A stretch of DNA of 64,000 bases. Origin: Mycobacterium bourgelatii (lineage in GTDB: Bacteria; Actinomycetota; Actinomycetes; Mycobacteriales; Mycobacteriaceae). The notes under the pieces were generated by a model. That model saw nothing but the letters and a program-made list of their open reading frames with translations, ran no database searches and was not told the origin of the DNA. The DNA lies in assembly GCF_010723575.1 (NCBI RefSeq), contig NZ_BLKZ01000001.1, positions 1,984,001 to 2,048,000 on the forward strand, read 5' to 3'. This document shows, in pieces, positions 14,690 through 23,494 of the stretch. Every line of letters starts with the position of its first letter. Positions within the stretch are counted from its first letter, which is position 1. The position numbers and the translations under genes are program-made.

Positions 14690-16933
14690 ATGTCTGCAGC
14701 TGAAATTGAAGAAGGCGTCTTCGAATCAACCGCCACCATCGACAATGGGAGCTTCGGCACCCGCACCGTCCGTTTCGAGACCGGCCGCCTGGCATTGCAG
14801 GCCGCTGGGTCCGTGGTCGCCTACCTGGACGAAGAAAACATGCTGCTGTCGGCGACCACAGCCAGCAAGAGCCCCAAGGAACACTTCGACTTCTTCCCGT
14901 TGACGGTCGACGTCGAGGAGCGGATGTATGCCGCCGGGCGCATCCCCGGCTCGTTCTTCCGTCGTGAAGGCCGGCCGTCCACCGATGCGATCCTGACCTG
15001 TCGGCTCATCGACCGTCCGTTGCGTCCGTCGTTCGTCGACGGCCTGCGCAACGAGATCCAGATCGTGGTGACCATCCTGAGCCTGGACCCCAACGACCTC
15101 TACGACGTGCTCGCTATCAATGCTGCGTCGGCATCGACTCAGTTGGCCGGCCTGCCGTTCTCCGGTCCCATCGGAGGGGTCCGGGTCGCGCTCATCGACG
15201 GCACCTGGGTCGCGTTCCCCACCGTCGAGCAGATCGAGCGCGCCGTGTTCGACATGGTCGTGGCCGGTCGCATCGTCGGCGACGACGTGGCGATCATGAT
15301 GGTCGAGGCCGAGGCCACCGAGAAAGTCATCGAATTGGTCGAAGGCGGCGCTCAGGCGCCGACCGAAGCGGTGGTCGCCGAGGGTCTGGAGGCGGCCAAG
15401 CCGTTCATCAGGGCGCTGTGCACCGCCCAGCAGGAACTTGCCGACGCGGCCGCCAAGCCGACCGGCGAGTACCCGGTGTTCCCGGAGTACGGCGACGACG
15501 TCTACTACTCGGTCGCCTCGGTGGCCACCGACGACCTGTCGGCCGCGCTGACCATCGGGGGCAAGGCCGAACGGGACCAGCGCACCTCCGAGATCAAGGC
15601 CCAGCTGCTCGAGCGCCTCGCCGACACCTATGAAGGCCGGGAGAAAGAGATCAGCGCCGCGTTCCGCTCGCTGACCAAGAAGCTGGTTCGCCAGCGCATC
15701 CTCACCGACCATTTCCGCATCGACGGCCGTGGCATCACCGACATTCGTGCCCTGTCGGCCGAGGTCGCCGTGGTTCCGCGGGCGCACGGCAGCGCGGTGT
15801 TCGAGCGTGGCGAGACCCAGATCCTGGGCATCACCACGCTGGACATGATGAAGATGGCCCAGCAGATCGATTCGCTGGGACCGGAAACGACCAAGCGTTA
15901 CATGCACCACTACAACTTCCCGCCGTACTCGACGGGTGAGACCGGCCGGGTCGGTTCGCCCAAGCGGCGCGAGATCGGACACGGCGCGCTGGCCGAGCGG
16001 GCCCTCATCCCGGTGTTGCCGAGCGTCGAGGACTTCCCCTACGCGATCCGGCAGGTGTCCGAAGCCCTGGGCTCGAACGGCTCGACCTCGATGGGATCGG
16101 TGTGCGCGTCCACGTTGGCGCTGCTGAATGCCGGAGTTCCGCTGAAGGCGCCGGTGGCCGGCATCGCCATGGGCCTGGTGTCCGACGACGTCGAGCTGGA
16201 GGGCGGCGGTACGGAGCGTCGCTTCGTGACCCTGACCGACATCCTGGGCGCCGAAGACGCGTTCGGTGACATGGACTTCAAGTGCGCCGGCACCAAGGAC
16301 TTCGTCACCGCGCTGCAGTTGGACACCAAGCTCGACGGGATTCCGTCTAAGGTGCTGGCCGGCGCGCTGGCCCAGGCCAAGGACGCGCGTCTGACCATCC
16401 TCGAAGTCATGGCCGAGGCCATCGACCAGCCGGACGAGATGAGCCCGTACGCGCCTCGCGTGACCACCATCAAGGTCCCGGTGGACAAGATCGGCGAGGT
16501 CATCGGGCCCAAGGGCAAGGTCATCAACGCGATCACCGAGGAGACCGGAGCCCAGATCTCCATCGAGGACGACGGCACCGTGTTCGTCGGCGCCACCGAC
16601 GGTCCCTCGGCGCAGGCCGCCATCGACAAGATCAACGCCATCGCCAACCCGCAATTGCCGACGGTGGGCGAGCGGTTCCTCGGAACCGTGGTCAAGACAA
16701 CCGATTTCGGTGCGTTCGTATCGCTGCTGCCCGGGCGTGACGGTTTGGTACACATCTCCAAACTCGGCAAGGGCAAGCGGATCGCGAAGGTGGAGGACGT
16801 CGTCAACGTCGGCGACAAGCTGCGGGTGGAGATCGCTGACATCGACAAGCGGGGCAAGATCTCGCTCGTTCTCGTTGCCGAGGAAGAAGCCGCGGCCCCA
16901 GCGTCGGCCGATGCCGCGACCGTCAGCAGCTAA
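14690..16933 (+). CDS. gpsI: Polyribonucleotide nucleotidyltransferase (PNPase)
   Basis: PNPase degrades RNA 3' to 5' by phosphorolysis and can also add tails; in mycobacteria it also carries the historical name GpsI. The 747-residue protein has the full architecture: first RNase PH domain (RTVRFETGRLALQAAGSVV, then ERMYAAGRIPGSFFRREGRP), an all-helical linker, a second RNase PH domain (GSAVFERGETQILGITTL, YMHHYNFPPYSTGETGR, GSNGSTSMGSVCASTLAL), a KH domain (DKIGEVIGPKGKVINAI near residue 600) and an S1 domain (GTVVKTTDFGAFVSLLPG near 665). The last 23 bases overlap the start of pepR. The gene is intact and almost certainly essential. Confidence 0.97.
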   Translation: MSAAEIEEGVFESTATIDNGSFGTRTVRFETGRLALQAAGSVVAYLDEENMLLSATTASKSPKEHFDFFPLTVDVEERMYAAGRIPGSFFRREGRPSTDAILTCRLIDRPLRPSFVDGLRNEIQIVVTILSLDPNDLYDVLAINAASASTQLAGLPFSGPIGGVRVALIDGTWVAFPTVEQIERAVFDMVVAGRIVGDDVAIMMVEAEATEKVIELVEGGAQAPTEAVVAEGLEAAKPFIRALCTAQQELADAAAKPTGEYPVFPEYGDDVYYSVASVATDDLSAALTIGGKAERDQRTSEIKAQLLERLADTYEGREKEISAAFRSLTKKLVRQRILTDHFRIDGRGITDIRALSAEVAVVPRAHGSAVFERGETQILGITTLDMMKMAQQIDSLGPETTKRYMHHYNFPPYSTGETGRVGSPKRREIGHGALAERALIPVLPSVEDFPYAIRQVSEALGSNGSTSMGSVCASTLALLNAGVPLKAPVAGIAMGLVSDDVELEGGGTERRFVTLTDILGAEDAFGDMDFKCAGTKDFVTALQLDTKLDGIPSKVLAGALAQAKDARLTILEVMAEAIDQPDEMSPYAPRVTTIKVPVDKIGEVIGPKGKVINAITEETGAQISIEDDGTVFVGATDGPSAQAAIDKINAIANPQLPTVGERFLGTVVKTTDFGAFVSLLPGRDGLVHISKLGKGKRIAKVEDVVNVGDKLRVEIADIDKRGKISLVLVAEEEAAAPASADAATVSS

Positions 16934-18227
16934 GCCTGCGGGCGCCGGGGCGCTGCGCCGCACCACGCTCCCCGGCGGCCTGCGAGTGGTCACGGAACAC
17001 CTGCCTGCGGTGCGGTCGGCTTCGGTCGGAGTTTGGGTGGGGGTCGGGTCGCGCGACGAAGGCGCTACGGTGGCCGGAGCCGCGCACTTCCTTGAGCATC
17101 TGCTGTTCAAGTCGACCCCAACCCGCACCGCCGTCGACATCGCGCAGGCAATGGACGCCGTCGGTGGGGAACTGAACGCGTTCACCGCCAAGGAACACAC
17201 CTGCTACTACGCCCATGTGCTCGACACCGATCTGGCGCTGGCCGTCGATCTGGTCGCCGACGTGGTGCTCAATGGCCGCTGTGCTCCCGATGACGTCGAG
17301 TTGGAACGCGACGTCGTCCTCGAGGAAATCGCCATGCGCGATGACGACCCCGAGGACGCCCTTGCGGACATGTTCCTGTCGGCGATGTTCGGCGACCACC
17401 CGGTGGGCCGGCCGGTGATCGGCAGCGCAAAGTCGGTGTCGTCGATGACGCGGGCGCAGCTGCACTCCTTCCACGTGCGGCGATACACGCCGGAGCGGAT
17501 GGTGATCGCCGTGGCCGGCAACGTCGACCACGACGAAGTGGTGGCGTTGGTGCGGGAGCACTTCGGACCGAGGTTGGTCCGCGGCCGTAGCCCGGCGGCG
17601 CCGCGCAAGGGGACCGGCCGGGTGAACGGGCGCCCCAGTTTGGCATTGGCCAAGCGGGATGCCGAGCAAACTCACGTGTCGCTGGGCGTGCGCACCCCCG
17701 GACGCCGCTGGGAGCACCGTTGGGCCCTGTCGGTGCTGAACACCGCACTGGGCGGCGGCCTGAGTTCGCGGCTGTTCCAAGAGGTTCGCGAGGCCCGCGG
17801 GTTGGCGTACTCGGTCTATTCCGCGCTGGACATCTTCGCCGACAGCGGCGCGCTGTCGGTGTATGCCGCTTGTCTGCCGGAGCGATTCGACGAAGTCATG
17901 CGGGTTACCGCCCAGGTGCTGGAATCGGTGGCGCGCGATGGGATCACGGAGGCGGAGTGTCGGATCGCCAAGGGCTCGCTGCGGGGCGGGTTGGTGCTCG
18001 GGCTGGAAGATTCCAGCTCGCGGATGAGCCGACTGGGCCGCAGTGAACTGAACTACGGCACGCATCACAGCATCGAGCACACCTTGGAGCAAATTGACCG
18101 GGTCACCGTCGACGAGGTGAACGCGGTGGCGCGCCGGGTGCTGGGCAACAGTTACGGCGCCGCCATCCTCGGCCCGCATAAGTCGAAACGTTCGCTGCCC
18201 CAACAACTTCGGGCGATGGTAAGGTAG
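16911..18227 (+). CDS. pepR: M16-family zinc protease PepR
   Basis: This 438-residue zinc metalloprotease of the M16B (processing peptidase) family has the inverted zinc motif HFLEH near residue 60 and the downstream glutamate in VVLEEIAMRDDDPEDAL. The C-terminal inactive-like half contains the LGGGLSSRLFQEVREARGLAYSV-type region. These enzymes usually cut short peptides in the cytoplasm. The ATG at 16911 lies inside the end of gpsI in another frame and gives the family start MPRPSAAKPAG followed by LRRTTLPGGLRVVTE; the open frame further up is shadow of gpsI. It is translationally coupled to gpsI and corresponds to Rv2782c. Confidence 0.93.
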   Translation: MPRPSAAKPAGAGALRRTTLPGGLRVVTEHLPAVRSASVGVWVGVGSRDEGATVAGAAHFLEHLLFKSTPTRTAVDIAQAMDAVGGELNAFTAKEHTCYYAHVLDTDLALAVDLVADVVLNGRCAPDDVELERDVVLEEIAMRDDDPEDALADMFLSAMFGDHPVGRPVIGSAKSVSSMTRAQLHSFHVRRYTPERMVIAVAGNVDHDEVVALVREHFGPRLVRGRSPAAPRKGTGRVNGRPSLALAKRDAEQTHVSLGVRTPGRRWEHRWALSVLNTALGGGLSSRLFQEVREARGLAYSVYSALDIFADSGALSVYAACLPERFDEVMRVTAQVLESVARDGITEAECRIAKGSLRGGLVLGLEDSSSRMSRLGRSELNYGTHHSIEHTLEQIDRVTVDEVNAVARRVLGNSYGAAILGPHKSKRSLPQQLRAMVR

Positions 18228-18231
18228 CGCG

Positions 18232-19269
18232 ATGGTACTGGGCTTCTGGGACATCGCGGTGCCCATCGTGGGCGCACCGATGGCGGGCGGTCCGGGCACC
18301 CCGGCGCTGGCTGCGGCGGTGTCCAACGCGGGCGGCCTGGGCTTCGTGGCCGGCGGCTACCTGACGGCGGACCAGTTCGCCGAGGACATTGCCGCCGCAC
18401 GCAAGGCGACGACGGGCCCCATCGGGGCGAATATCTTTGTGCCGCAACCAAGTGTTGCCGACTGGGTGCAGCTCGAGTACTACGCCGAAGACCTCGAGGA
18501 AGTGGCCGAGCATTACCGCGTCGAGATCGGCCACCCCGTTCATGGCGACGATGACGAGTGGGAACGCAAGCTCGAAGTGGTGGCCGATATCCGACCGGAG
18601 ATCGTTTCCTTCACCTTCGGTGCCCCGCCGCCGGACGTCGTTCGCCAGTTGAGCGCGCTCGGTCTGCTGGTGTCGATCACCGTGACGTCGGCCTATGAAG
18701 CGGGAATCGCCGTCGCCGCCGGGGCCGACAACCTGGTGGTGCAAGGCCCGGCGGCCGGTGGACACCGCGGCACGTTCGCGCCGGACATGGAACCCAATTC
18801 CGAGTCTTTGCACCAACTGCTGGACCGAATCGGCCACGCCCACCAAGACATTCCGCTGATCGCGGCCGGGGGCTTAGGGACGCCAGAGGACATCGCGGCG
18901 GCGCTGCGCAGAGGGGCGGTCGCCGCCCAGGTGGGCACCGCGCTGTTGCTTGCCGACGAGGCCGGCACCAACCCGGCGCACCGAGTGGCGTTGAAGAACC
19001 CGGAGTTTGACTCCACGGTCGTCACTCGGGCTTTCTCCGGCCGTTACGCGCGCGGTCTGGCCAACAACTTCACCCGCTTGCTCGATCACGTGGCGCCGCT
19101 GGGCTACCCGGAGATCAACCAGATGACGAAGCCGATACGGGCGGCCGCAATCGAGCAGGAGGACCCGCACGGCACCAACCTCTGGGCGGGTGCCGCTTAC
19201 CGGGAGGCTCGCGCCGGCTCGGCGAAGGGCATCGTCGCTTCGTTGGACCCCGACGCGCGCACGCTGTAG
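18232..19269 (+). CDS. Nitronate monooxygenase-like FMN enzyme (Rv2781c-like)
   Basis: This 345-residue TIM-barrel flavoprotein belongs to the 2-nitropropane dioxygenase/nitronate monooxygenase family, which oxidises alkyl nitronates using FMN. Landmarks are the N-terminal VPIVGAPMAGGPGTPALAAA, the phosphate-binding segments VQGPAAGGHRG near residue 170 (with the family histidine) and IAAGGLGTPEDIAAALRRGA near 210, and an RAFSGRYARGLANNF segment near 265. The ATG is four bases after the pepR stop, so it is in the same operon. The real substrate in mycobacteria is not known. It matches Rv2781c in position and type. Confidence 0.88.
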   Translation: MVLGFWDIAVPIVGAPMAGGPGTPALAAAVSNAGGLGFVAGGYLTADQFAEDIAAARKATTGPIGANIFVPQPSVADWVQLEYYAEDLEEVAEHYRVEIGHPVHGDDDEWERKLEVVADIRPEIVSFTFGAPPPDVVRQLSALGLLVSITVTSAYEAGIAVAAGADNLVVQGPAAGGHRGTFAPDMEPNSESLHQLLDRIGHAHQDIPLIAAGGLGTPEDIAAALRRGAVAAQVGTALLLADEAGTNPAHRVALKNPEFDSTVVTRAFSGRYARGLANNFTRLLDHVAPLGYPEINQMTKPIRAAAIEQEDPHGTNLWAGAAYREARAGSAKGIVASLDPDARTL

Positions 19270-19292
19270 ACGCCCTTTTGGGTCAGGCCAAC

Positions 19293-20408
19293 TCAGGCCA
19301 GCACGGTGGCCGGTTCGGTGAACGGTAAGCCGAGGTCGGCCGCCACCTGCTGCGACAACAACGCCCCGTCGTGCGTCGAAAGCCCCTTGGCCAGAGCGGG
19401 ATCCGCTCGACATGCCGCCCGCCAGCCCTGATCGGCCAGCTTGAGCACGTAGGGGATGGTCGCGTTGGTCAGGGCATGCGTCGAGGTCTTGGGTACCGCG
19501 CTGGGCATGTTCGCCACGCAGTAGAACTGCGTGTCGTGCACGACGAACGTCGGGTCGTCGTGGGTGGTAGGCCTCGAGTCTTCGAAACAGCCGCCCTGGT
19601 CGATGGAGATGTCCACCACCACTGCGCCGCGTTTCATCTGTGCGACAAGGGAATTGGAGATCAGCTTGGGAGCCTTGCCGCCGGGTATCAGGACGGCGCC
19701 GATCACCAGGTCGGCGTGCTCGACGGCATCCTCGAGGTCGTAGGCGGACGAATAGCGGGTACGGACAGCGACGCCGAACTCGGAGTCGAGTTGGCGCAGC
19801 CGGTTGATGTTGACGTCGAAGATGGTGACGGCCGCGCCCATGCCGCTGGCGACCCGGGCGGCGTTGTAGCCGGCGATACCGCCGCCGATCACGACGACGT
19901 TCGCGGGTTCCACACCTGGTACGCCACCCATCAACACGCCGCGTCCGCCGTGGGTGCGCATCAGGTGGTACGCCCCCGCCTGCGCGGACAGCCGCCCGGC
20001 AACCTCGCTCATCGGGGCCAGCAACGGCAACGCGCCGTCGGTGGTCTGCACGGTTTCGTAGGCAATAGAAGTCGCTCCCGACTTCAGCAACGCCTCCGTG
20101 CAGGGCAGGGTGGCCGCCAGGTGCAGGTAGGTGAACACGGTCTGGCCGCGCCGCAGCAGCTCGTACTCGGCCGGCAACGGTTCCTTGACCTTGAGAAGTA
20201 GGTCCGCGCCCGCCCACACCTGTTCGGCCGTGCCGATCACCTCGGCCCCGGCCCCCTTGAAGTCGGCATCGCTAATCGCCGAGCCTTCTCCCGCGCCGGC
20301 CTGGACCAGCACCCGGTGGCCGCGGTTGGTCAGTGCGGCTACCCCCGCCGGGGTGATTGCCACTCGGAATTCGCTGTTCTTGATCTCGGTCGGAATGCCG
20401 ACGCGCAT
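19293..20408 (-). CDS. ald: L-alanine dehydrogenase
   Basis: Ald interconverts L-alanine and pyruvate plus ammonia with NAD(H) and also reduces glyoxylate. The 371-residue length equals that of M. tuberculosis Ald (Rv2780). Landmarks are MRVGIPTEIKNSEFRVAITP, the catalytic lysine in DLLLKVKEPLP near residue 74, the catalytic histidine in FTYLHLAA near 96, the NAD-binding loop VVVIGGGIAGYNAARVASGMGA near 172 and ANMPSAVPKTSTHALTNAT near 300. The gene is intact, unlike the frameshifted ald of M. bovis. It is divergent from aldR across a 67-bp control region and convergent with the nitronate monooxygenase-like gene. Confidence 0.96.
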   Translation of the reverse strand: MRVGIPTEIKNSEFRVAITPAGVAALTNRGHRVLVQAGAGEGSAISDADFKGAGAEVIGTAEQVWAGADLLLKVKEPLPAEYELLRRGQTVFTYLHLAATLPCTEALLKSGATSIAYETVQTTDGALPLLAPMSEVAGRLSAQAGAYHLMRTHGGRGVLMGGVPGVEPANVVVIGGGIAGYNAARVASGMGAAVTIFDVNINRLRQLDSEFGVAVRTRYSSAYDLEDAVEHADLVIGAVLIPGGKAPKLISNSLVAQMKRGAVVVDISIDQGGCFEDSRPTTHDDPTFVVHDTQFYCVANMPSAVPKTSTHALTNATIPYVLKLADQGWRAACRADPALAKGLSTHDGALLSQQVAADLGLPFTEPATVLA

Positions 20409-20475
20409 GCTTATATTCTGAAGAAAGTTCGGTTGAGCCGCAATCACAATGACAATAATTCTGTAGAGTCGGCGT
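20409..20475. promoter_or_regulatory. ald-aldR divergent control region
   Basis: These 67 bases are markedly AT-richer than the surroundings and must hold both promoters. TAGAGT at 20464-20469 lies six bases before the aldR ATG (leaderless spacing). ATTCTG occurs at both ends (about 20414 and 20458), as an imperfect direct repeat that may be part of AldR binding boxes. AldR is known to act on this interval in M. tuberculosis; exact boxes cannot be assigned by eye. Confidence 0.6.
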
Positions 20476-20991
20476 ATGAGTGATGAAGCAACGGACGAGG
20501 CGGCTCGGCTGGCCGACTCGCCGAAGGATTTTCGGCCTGCCGATTTGGACGCGGTAGATCGCAGAATCCTGACCGTGCTGCACGGCGATGCGCGCATCAC
20601 CAACAATGCCCTCGCGGAGGCGGTCGGCATCGCGCCGTCGACGTGTCACGGCCGGGTCAAGCGGCTGGTGGAGCTCGGCGTGATCCGCGGTTTCTACACA
20701 GACATCGATCCGGTCGCCGTGGGATTGCCACTGCAGGCGATGATCTCGGTCAACCTGCACTCCAACGCCCGCGGGAAGATTCGCAATTTCATCCGGCAGA
20801 TCCGCACCCGACGACAGGTCATGGACGTCTACTTTCTTGCCGGTGCGGACGACTTCCTGCTGCACGTCGCCGCTCGCGACACCGAGGATCTGCGCTCGTT
20901 CGTCGTCGAAAACCTCAACGCGGATGCCGACGTCGCGGGTACTCAAACGTCGCTGATTTTCGAGCATCTTCGGGGGGCGGCACCGATTTAG
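20476..20991 (+). CDS. aldR: Lrp/AsnC-family regulator AldR
   Basis: This 171-residue Lrp-type regulator has an N-terminal helix-turn-helix (LDAVDRRILTVLHGD, then NNALAEAVGIAPSTCHGRVKRL near residue 40) and a C-terminal RAM ligand-binding domain (LPLQAMISVNLHSNARGKI, VYFLAGADDFLLHVAARDTEDL). It should form octamers that respond to alanine and other amino acids and control the divergent ald gene, as described for M. tuberculosis Rv2779c. A TANNNT box six bases before the ATG suggests a leaderless message. The extra N-terminal tail of about 22 residues before the HTH is typical of the mycobacterial protein. Confidence 0.93.
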   Translation: MSDEATDEAARLADSPKDFRPADLDAVDRRILTVLHGDARITNNALAEAVGIAPSTCHGRVKRLVELGVIRGFYTDIDPVAVGLPLQAMISVNLHSNARGKIRNFIRQIRTRRQVMDVYFLAGADDFLLHVAARDTEDLRSFVVENLNADADVAGTQTSLIFEHLRGAAPI

Positions 20992-20999
20992 GTGCTCGC

Positions 21000-21005
21000 T
21001 ATGAT
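21000..21005 (+). promoter_or_regulatory. Candidate -10 box for the SRPBCC gene
   Basis: TATGAT, a near-consensus -10 element, lies six bases before the ATG at 21012. The arrangement suggests a leaderless transcript independent of aldR. Confidence 0.45.
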
Positions 21006-21011
21006 CGTCGG

Positions 21012-21491
21012 ATGACGCAGCCCTCCGCCTCCGCAACCGTGCATATCGACGCCAGCCCCGAGGCGGTGTATGACCTGATCACAGACCTGCAAACGTTGGC
21101 GGCGCTGGCCGAAGAAACCGAGTCGATGGAGTTGCGCAAGGGCGACAAGGGCGGGGCCGTTCGTCCGGGCGCGGTCTTCGTCGGACACAACAAGAACGGC
21201 AACAAGCGCTGGACCACCAAGTGCACCGTCACCGACGCCGAACCGGGCCGCGTCTTCGCCTTCGACGTGCGCTACGCGGTGCTACCGGTGGCGCGCTGGC
21301 AATACGACATCGTCGCCGCCGACGGCGGTTGCAGCGTCACCGAGAGCACCTGGGACCGCCGTCCCGGCTGGTTTCGCAAGGTAGCGCCCCTGGCCACGGG
21401 GGTGGCCGACCGGGCGAGCGCCAACGCCGAGCACATAGCGGCGACCCTGCAGCGCCTCAAGCAGCGCGCCGAAAAAAGGCCTAGAACCTAG
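21012..21491 (+). CDS. SRPBCC (polyketide cyclase/START-like) family protein (Rv2778c-like)
   Basis: This 159-residue protein of the SRPBCC superfamily begins with the typical ATVHIDASPEAVYDLITDLQTL pattern, followed by a beta-rich middle (GAVFVGHNKNGNKRWTTKCTV, GRVFAFDVRYAV) and a C-terminal helix (GVADRASANAEHIAATLQRL). Members form a helix-grip pocket for hydrophobic ligands and may be cyclases, hydroxylases or lipid carriers; the sequence does not say which. It lies downstream of aldR on the same strand with its own -10 box. The order corresponds to Rv2778c. There is no signal peptide. Confidence 0.82.
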   Translation: MTQPSASATVHIDASPEAVYDLITDLQTLAALAEETESMELRKGDKGGAVRPGAVFVGHNKNGNKRWTTKCTVTDAEPGRVFAFDVRYAVLPVARWQYDIVAADGGCSVTESTWDRRPGWFRKVAPLATGVADRASANAEHIAATLQRLKQRAEKRPRT

Positions 21492-21570
21492 TACCGCGGG
21501 TATCGCATACCGGGGGTCCCTAGGTACACTGACCGCATCACGGCAGTGACGCCGAGGCAAGGGGGCCTGG

Positions 21571-22488
21571 ATGACGACCGTTGACGACAGGGCAGTGGGG
21601 CCGCATTCACAGGAAGCGGCCGCGTCAGACCACGAGCGTCTCGTCCTTGAGGCGCGCGACGTCCAGTTCGACTGGGCGCGGCTGCCGGTTCACTATGTGC
21701 CCAACGAGCCGATGGCCACCCACGTCCTCAACGTGCTGCATCTGCTGTTGCCGGCGGGTGAGGAATTCTTCGTCGAGGTCTTCAAGAAGGCGCTGCCCCT
21801 GATCAAGGACGACCAGCTGCGGTTGGACGTGCAGGGATTCATCGGCCAGGAGGCCATCCACTCGCAGGCCCACTCCGGCGTGCTCGCGCATTTCGACGCC
21901 CAAGGCATCGACGTGACTCCGTTTACCGACCAGGTCAAGTGGCTCTTCACCACACTGCTCGGCGACAAGCCGCGCCGCAGCACCCGGCGCCAGCACAGCT
22001 GGCTGCTGGAGCAGGTGTCATTCATTGCTGCGGTCGAGCACTACACCGCCGTGTTGGGGGAATGGATTCTGAATTCCCCGGCGCTCGACGCCGTCGGCAC
22101 TGACCCCGTGATGCTCGACATGCTGCGGTGGCACGGCGCGGAAGAAGTTGAGCACAAGGCCGTGGCGTTCGACACCATGAAGCATCTGCGGGCCGGGTAC
22201 TGGCGACAGGTGCGTACCCAGCTGGCCGTGGGGCCGGTGTTGTTGCTGTTGTGGATTCGCGGGGTGCGGTTCATGTATTCGGTGGATCCGTGCCTGCCGC
22301 CGGGAGCGAAAGCACGGTGGCGCGACTACTTCAGTGCGGCGCGGCGCGGGTTGGTCCCTGGGCCGTGGCGCCTGTTGCGCGTCGTCGCCCACTACTTCAA
22401 GCCGGGGTTTCACCCGTCGCAGTTGGGCGGGGTGGGCCTGGCGGTCGACTACCTGGCGGTCTCGCCGGCAGCCCGGGCGTCGCACTGA
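21571..22488 (+). CDS. Predicted metal-dependent hydrolase, PF10118-type (Rv2777c-like)
   Basis: This 305-residue helical protein belongs to the family annotated as predicted metal-dependent hydrolases, with a ferritin-like arrangement of metal ligands. Candidate ligands are in LLPAGEEFFVEVF near residue 60, FIGQEAIHSQAH near 90, AAVEHYTAVLGEW near 150 and HGAEEVEHKAVAFD near 188. A hydrophobic stretch (LAVGPVLLLLWIRGVRFMY, about 217-235) suggests membrane association. Its reaction is unknown. AAGGGGG before the ATG at 21571 serves as ribosome site, and TACACT at 21525-21530 is a candidate -10. It heads a run with the alpha/beta hydrolase and flavin/iron-sulfur oxidoreductase that follow. Confidence 0.82.
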   Translation: MTTVDDRAVGPHSQEAAASDHERLVLEARDVQFDWARLPVHYVPNEPMATHVLNVLHLLLPAGEEFFVEVFKKALPLIKDDQLRLDVQGFIGQEAIHSQAHSGVLAHFDAQGIDVTPFTDQVKWLFTTLLGDKPRRSTRRQHSWLLEQVSFIAAVEHYTAVLGEWILNSPALDAVGTDPVMLDMLRWHGAEEVEHKAVAFDTMKHLRAGYWRQVRTQLAVGPVLLLLWIRGVRFMYSVDPCLPPGAKARWRDYFSAARRGLVPGPWRLLRVVAHYFKPGFHPSQLGGVGLAVDYLAVSPAARASH

Positions 22489-22491
22489 CTT

Positions 22492-23484
22492 ATGACTAGC
22501 ACTTCACTTATCACGGCGTCCGACGGCGTCAGGCTGGCCGTCCACCGCTACACCGACATCGACCCGCAGCGCCCGACCGTCCTCGCTGTGCACGGTTGGC
22601 CCGACAATCACCACATTTGGGACGGGGTGGCGGCCGAGCTTGGCGGACGCTACAACTTTGTGGCCTACGATGTGCGGGGTGCCGGCGAATCATCTTGCCC
22701 AGCAACGCGATCCGGGTACCGACTGGGACAGCTGGTCGCCGACTTGGGGGCGGTGATCGACAGTCTGGAGGTCGGCCAGGTCCATCTCCTGGCCCATGAC
22801 TGGGGGTCCGTGCAGGGCTGGGCGGCCGTCACCGACGAGTCGGTTGCCGGCAAGATCGCTTCCTTCACGTCGCTTTCTGGGCCGCATCTACAGGGCGCAG
22901 GCAGATTCCTGCGATCGGCGCGCGGTCCCCGGTCCCTGGTCGATGTGGCCAAACAGATTGCGGGATCAAGCTATATCGCCTTCTTCCTGACTCCCGCCGC
23001 GCCGGAACTGGCGTTTCGCTCCGGGATTGGCGTGAAAGTCGTTGAGGCCGTTGAACGCATCGGCGGTTCAGGCACGCGCGCCCAACGGGTTTCACCGCCG
23101 CGTGCGATCGGCGACTTTGTCAACGGGCTCAACCTCTACCGGGAGAACCTGCCCGCACCGCTGTTTTCACCCGGGCCACAACTGCCTCGGACCGACGTCA
23201 GCGTCCAGGTGCTCGCACCCCGTCGGGACTACTTCATCTCACCCCCGCTGCAGCGCCTGCAGGGCGCGATTTCGCTTCGCAGCCGCGTTGTTTCGATCGA
23301 GGGCGGGCACTGGGTGGTGACCGCGCGCCCCGACGCAGTCGCCAGGCTCACCGCCGAGTGGATCGAGGCCGTCATTCGGGGTGAAGTCGAGACATCGGTC
23401 GAGTACGGCGAGTCGCGTCAGGCCGGCGGCAGGCTTACGCTGATCAATCGTCTGCTGGCGCGCTTGGCTCTGCTGTTGAAGTAG
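22492..23484 (+). CDS. Alpha/beta hydrolase (epoxide hydrolase/haloalkane dehalogenase-like)
   Basis: This 330-residue alpha/beta hydrolase has the oxyanion motif VLAVHGWPDNHHIWD near residue 30, and the nucleophile elbow reads HDWGSVQGW, with Asp in the nucleophile position as in epoxide hydrolases. The catalytic His is probably in IEGGHWVVTARPD near 270. It therefore probably hydrolyses an epoxide or similar electrophile rather than an ester. It starts three bases after the preceding stop and precedes an oxidoreductase, so the three form an operon. In M. tuberculosis memory, Rv2777c is followed directly by the oxidoreductase Rv2776c, so this gene may be lineage-specific here. Confidence 0.82.
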   Translation: MTSTSLITASDGVRLAVHRYTDIDPQRPTVLAVHGWPDNHHIWDGVAAELGGRYNFVAYDVRGAGESSCPATRSGYRLGQLVADLGAVIDSLEVGQVHLLAHDWGSVQGWAAVTDESVAGKIASFTSLSGPHLQGAGRFLRSARGPRSLVDVAKQIAGSSYIAFFLTPAAPELAFRSGIGVKVVEAVERIGGSGTRAQRVSPPRAIGDFVNGLNLYRENLPAPLFSPGPQLPRTDVSVQVLAPRRDYFISPPLQRLQGAISLRSRVVSIEGGHWVVTARPDAVARLTAEWIEAVIRGEVETSVEYGESRQAGGRLTLINRLLARLALLLK

Positions 23485-23494
23485 GAAGTTCGCT

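Noticed and set aside
14726..17200. 824-residue open frame on the minus strand across gpsI and pepR
   Set aside because: It lies opposite the unmistakable PNPase and PepR sequences, has no family resemblance and shows the Arg/Gly/His-rich composition of antisense GC-rich DNA.
20409..20475. Riboswitch upstream of ald
   Set aside because: Only 67 bases separate the divergent starts and at least one transcript looks leaderless; a protein operator for AldR explains the AT-rich region better.
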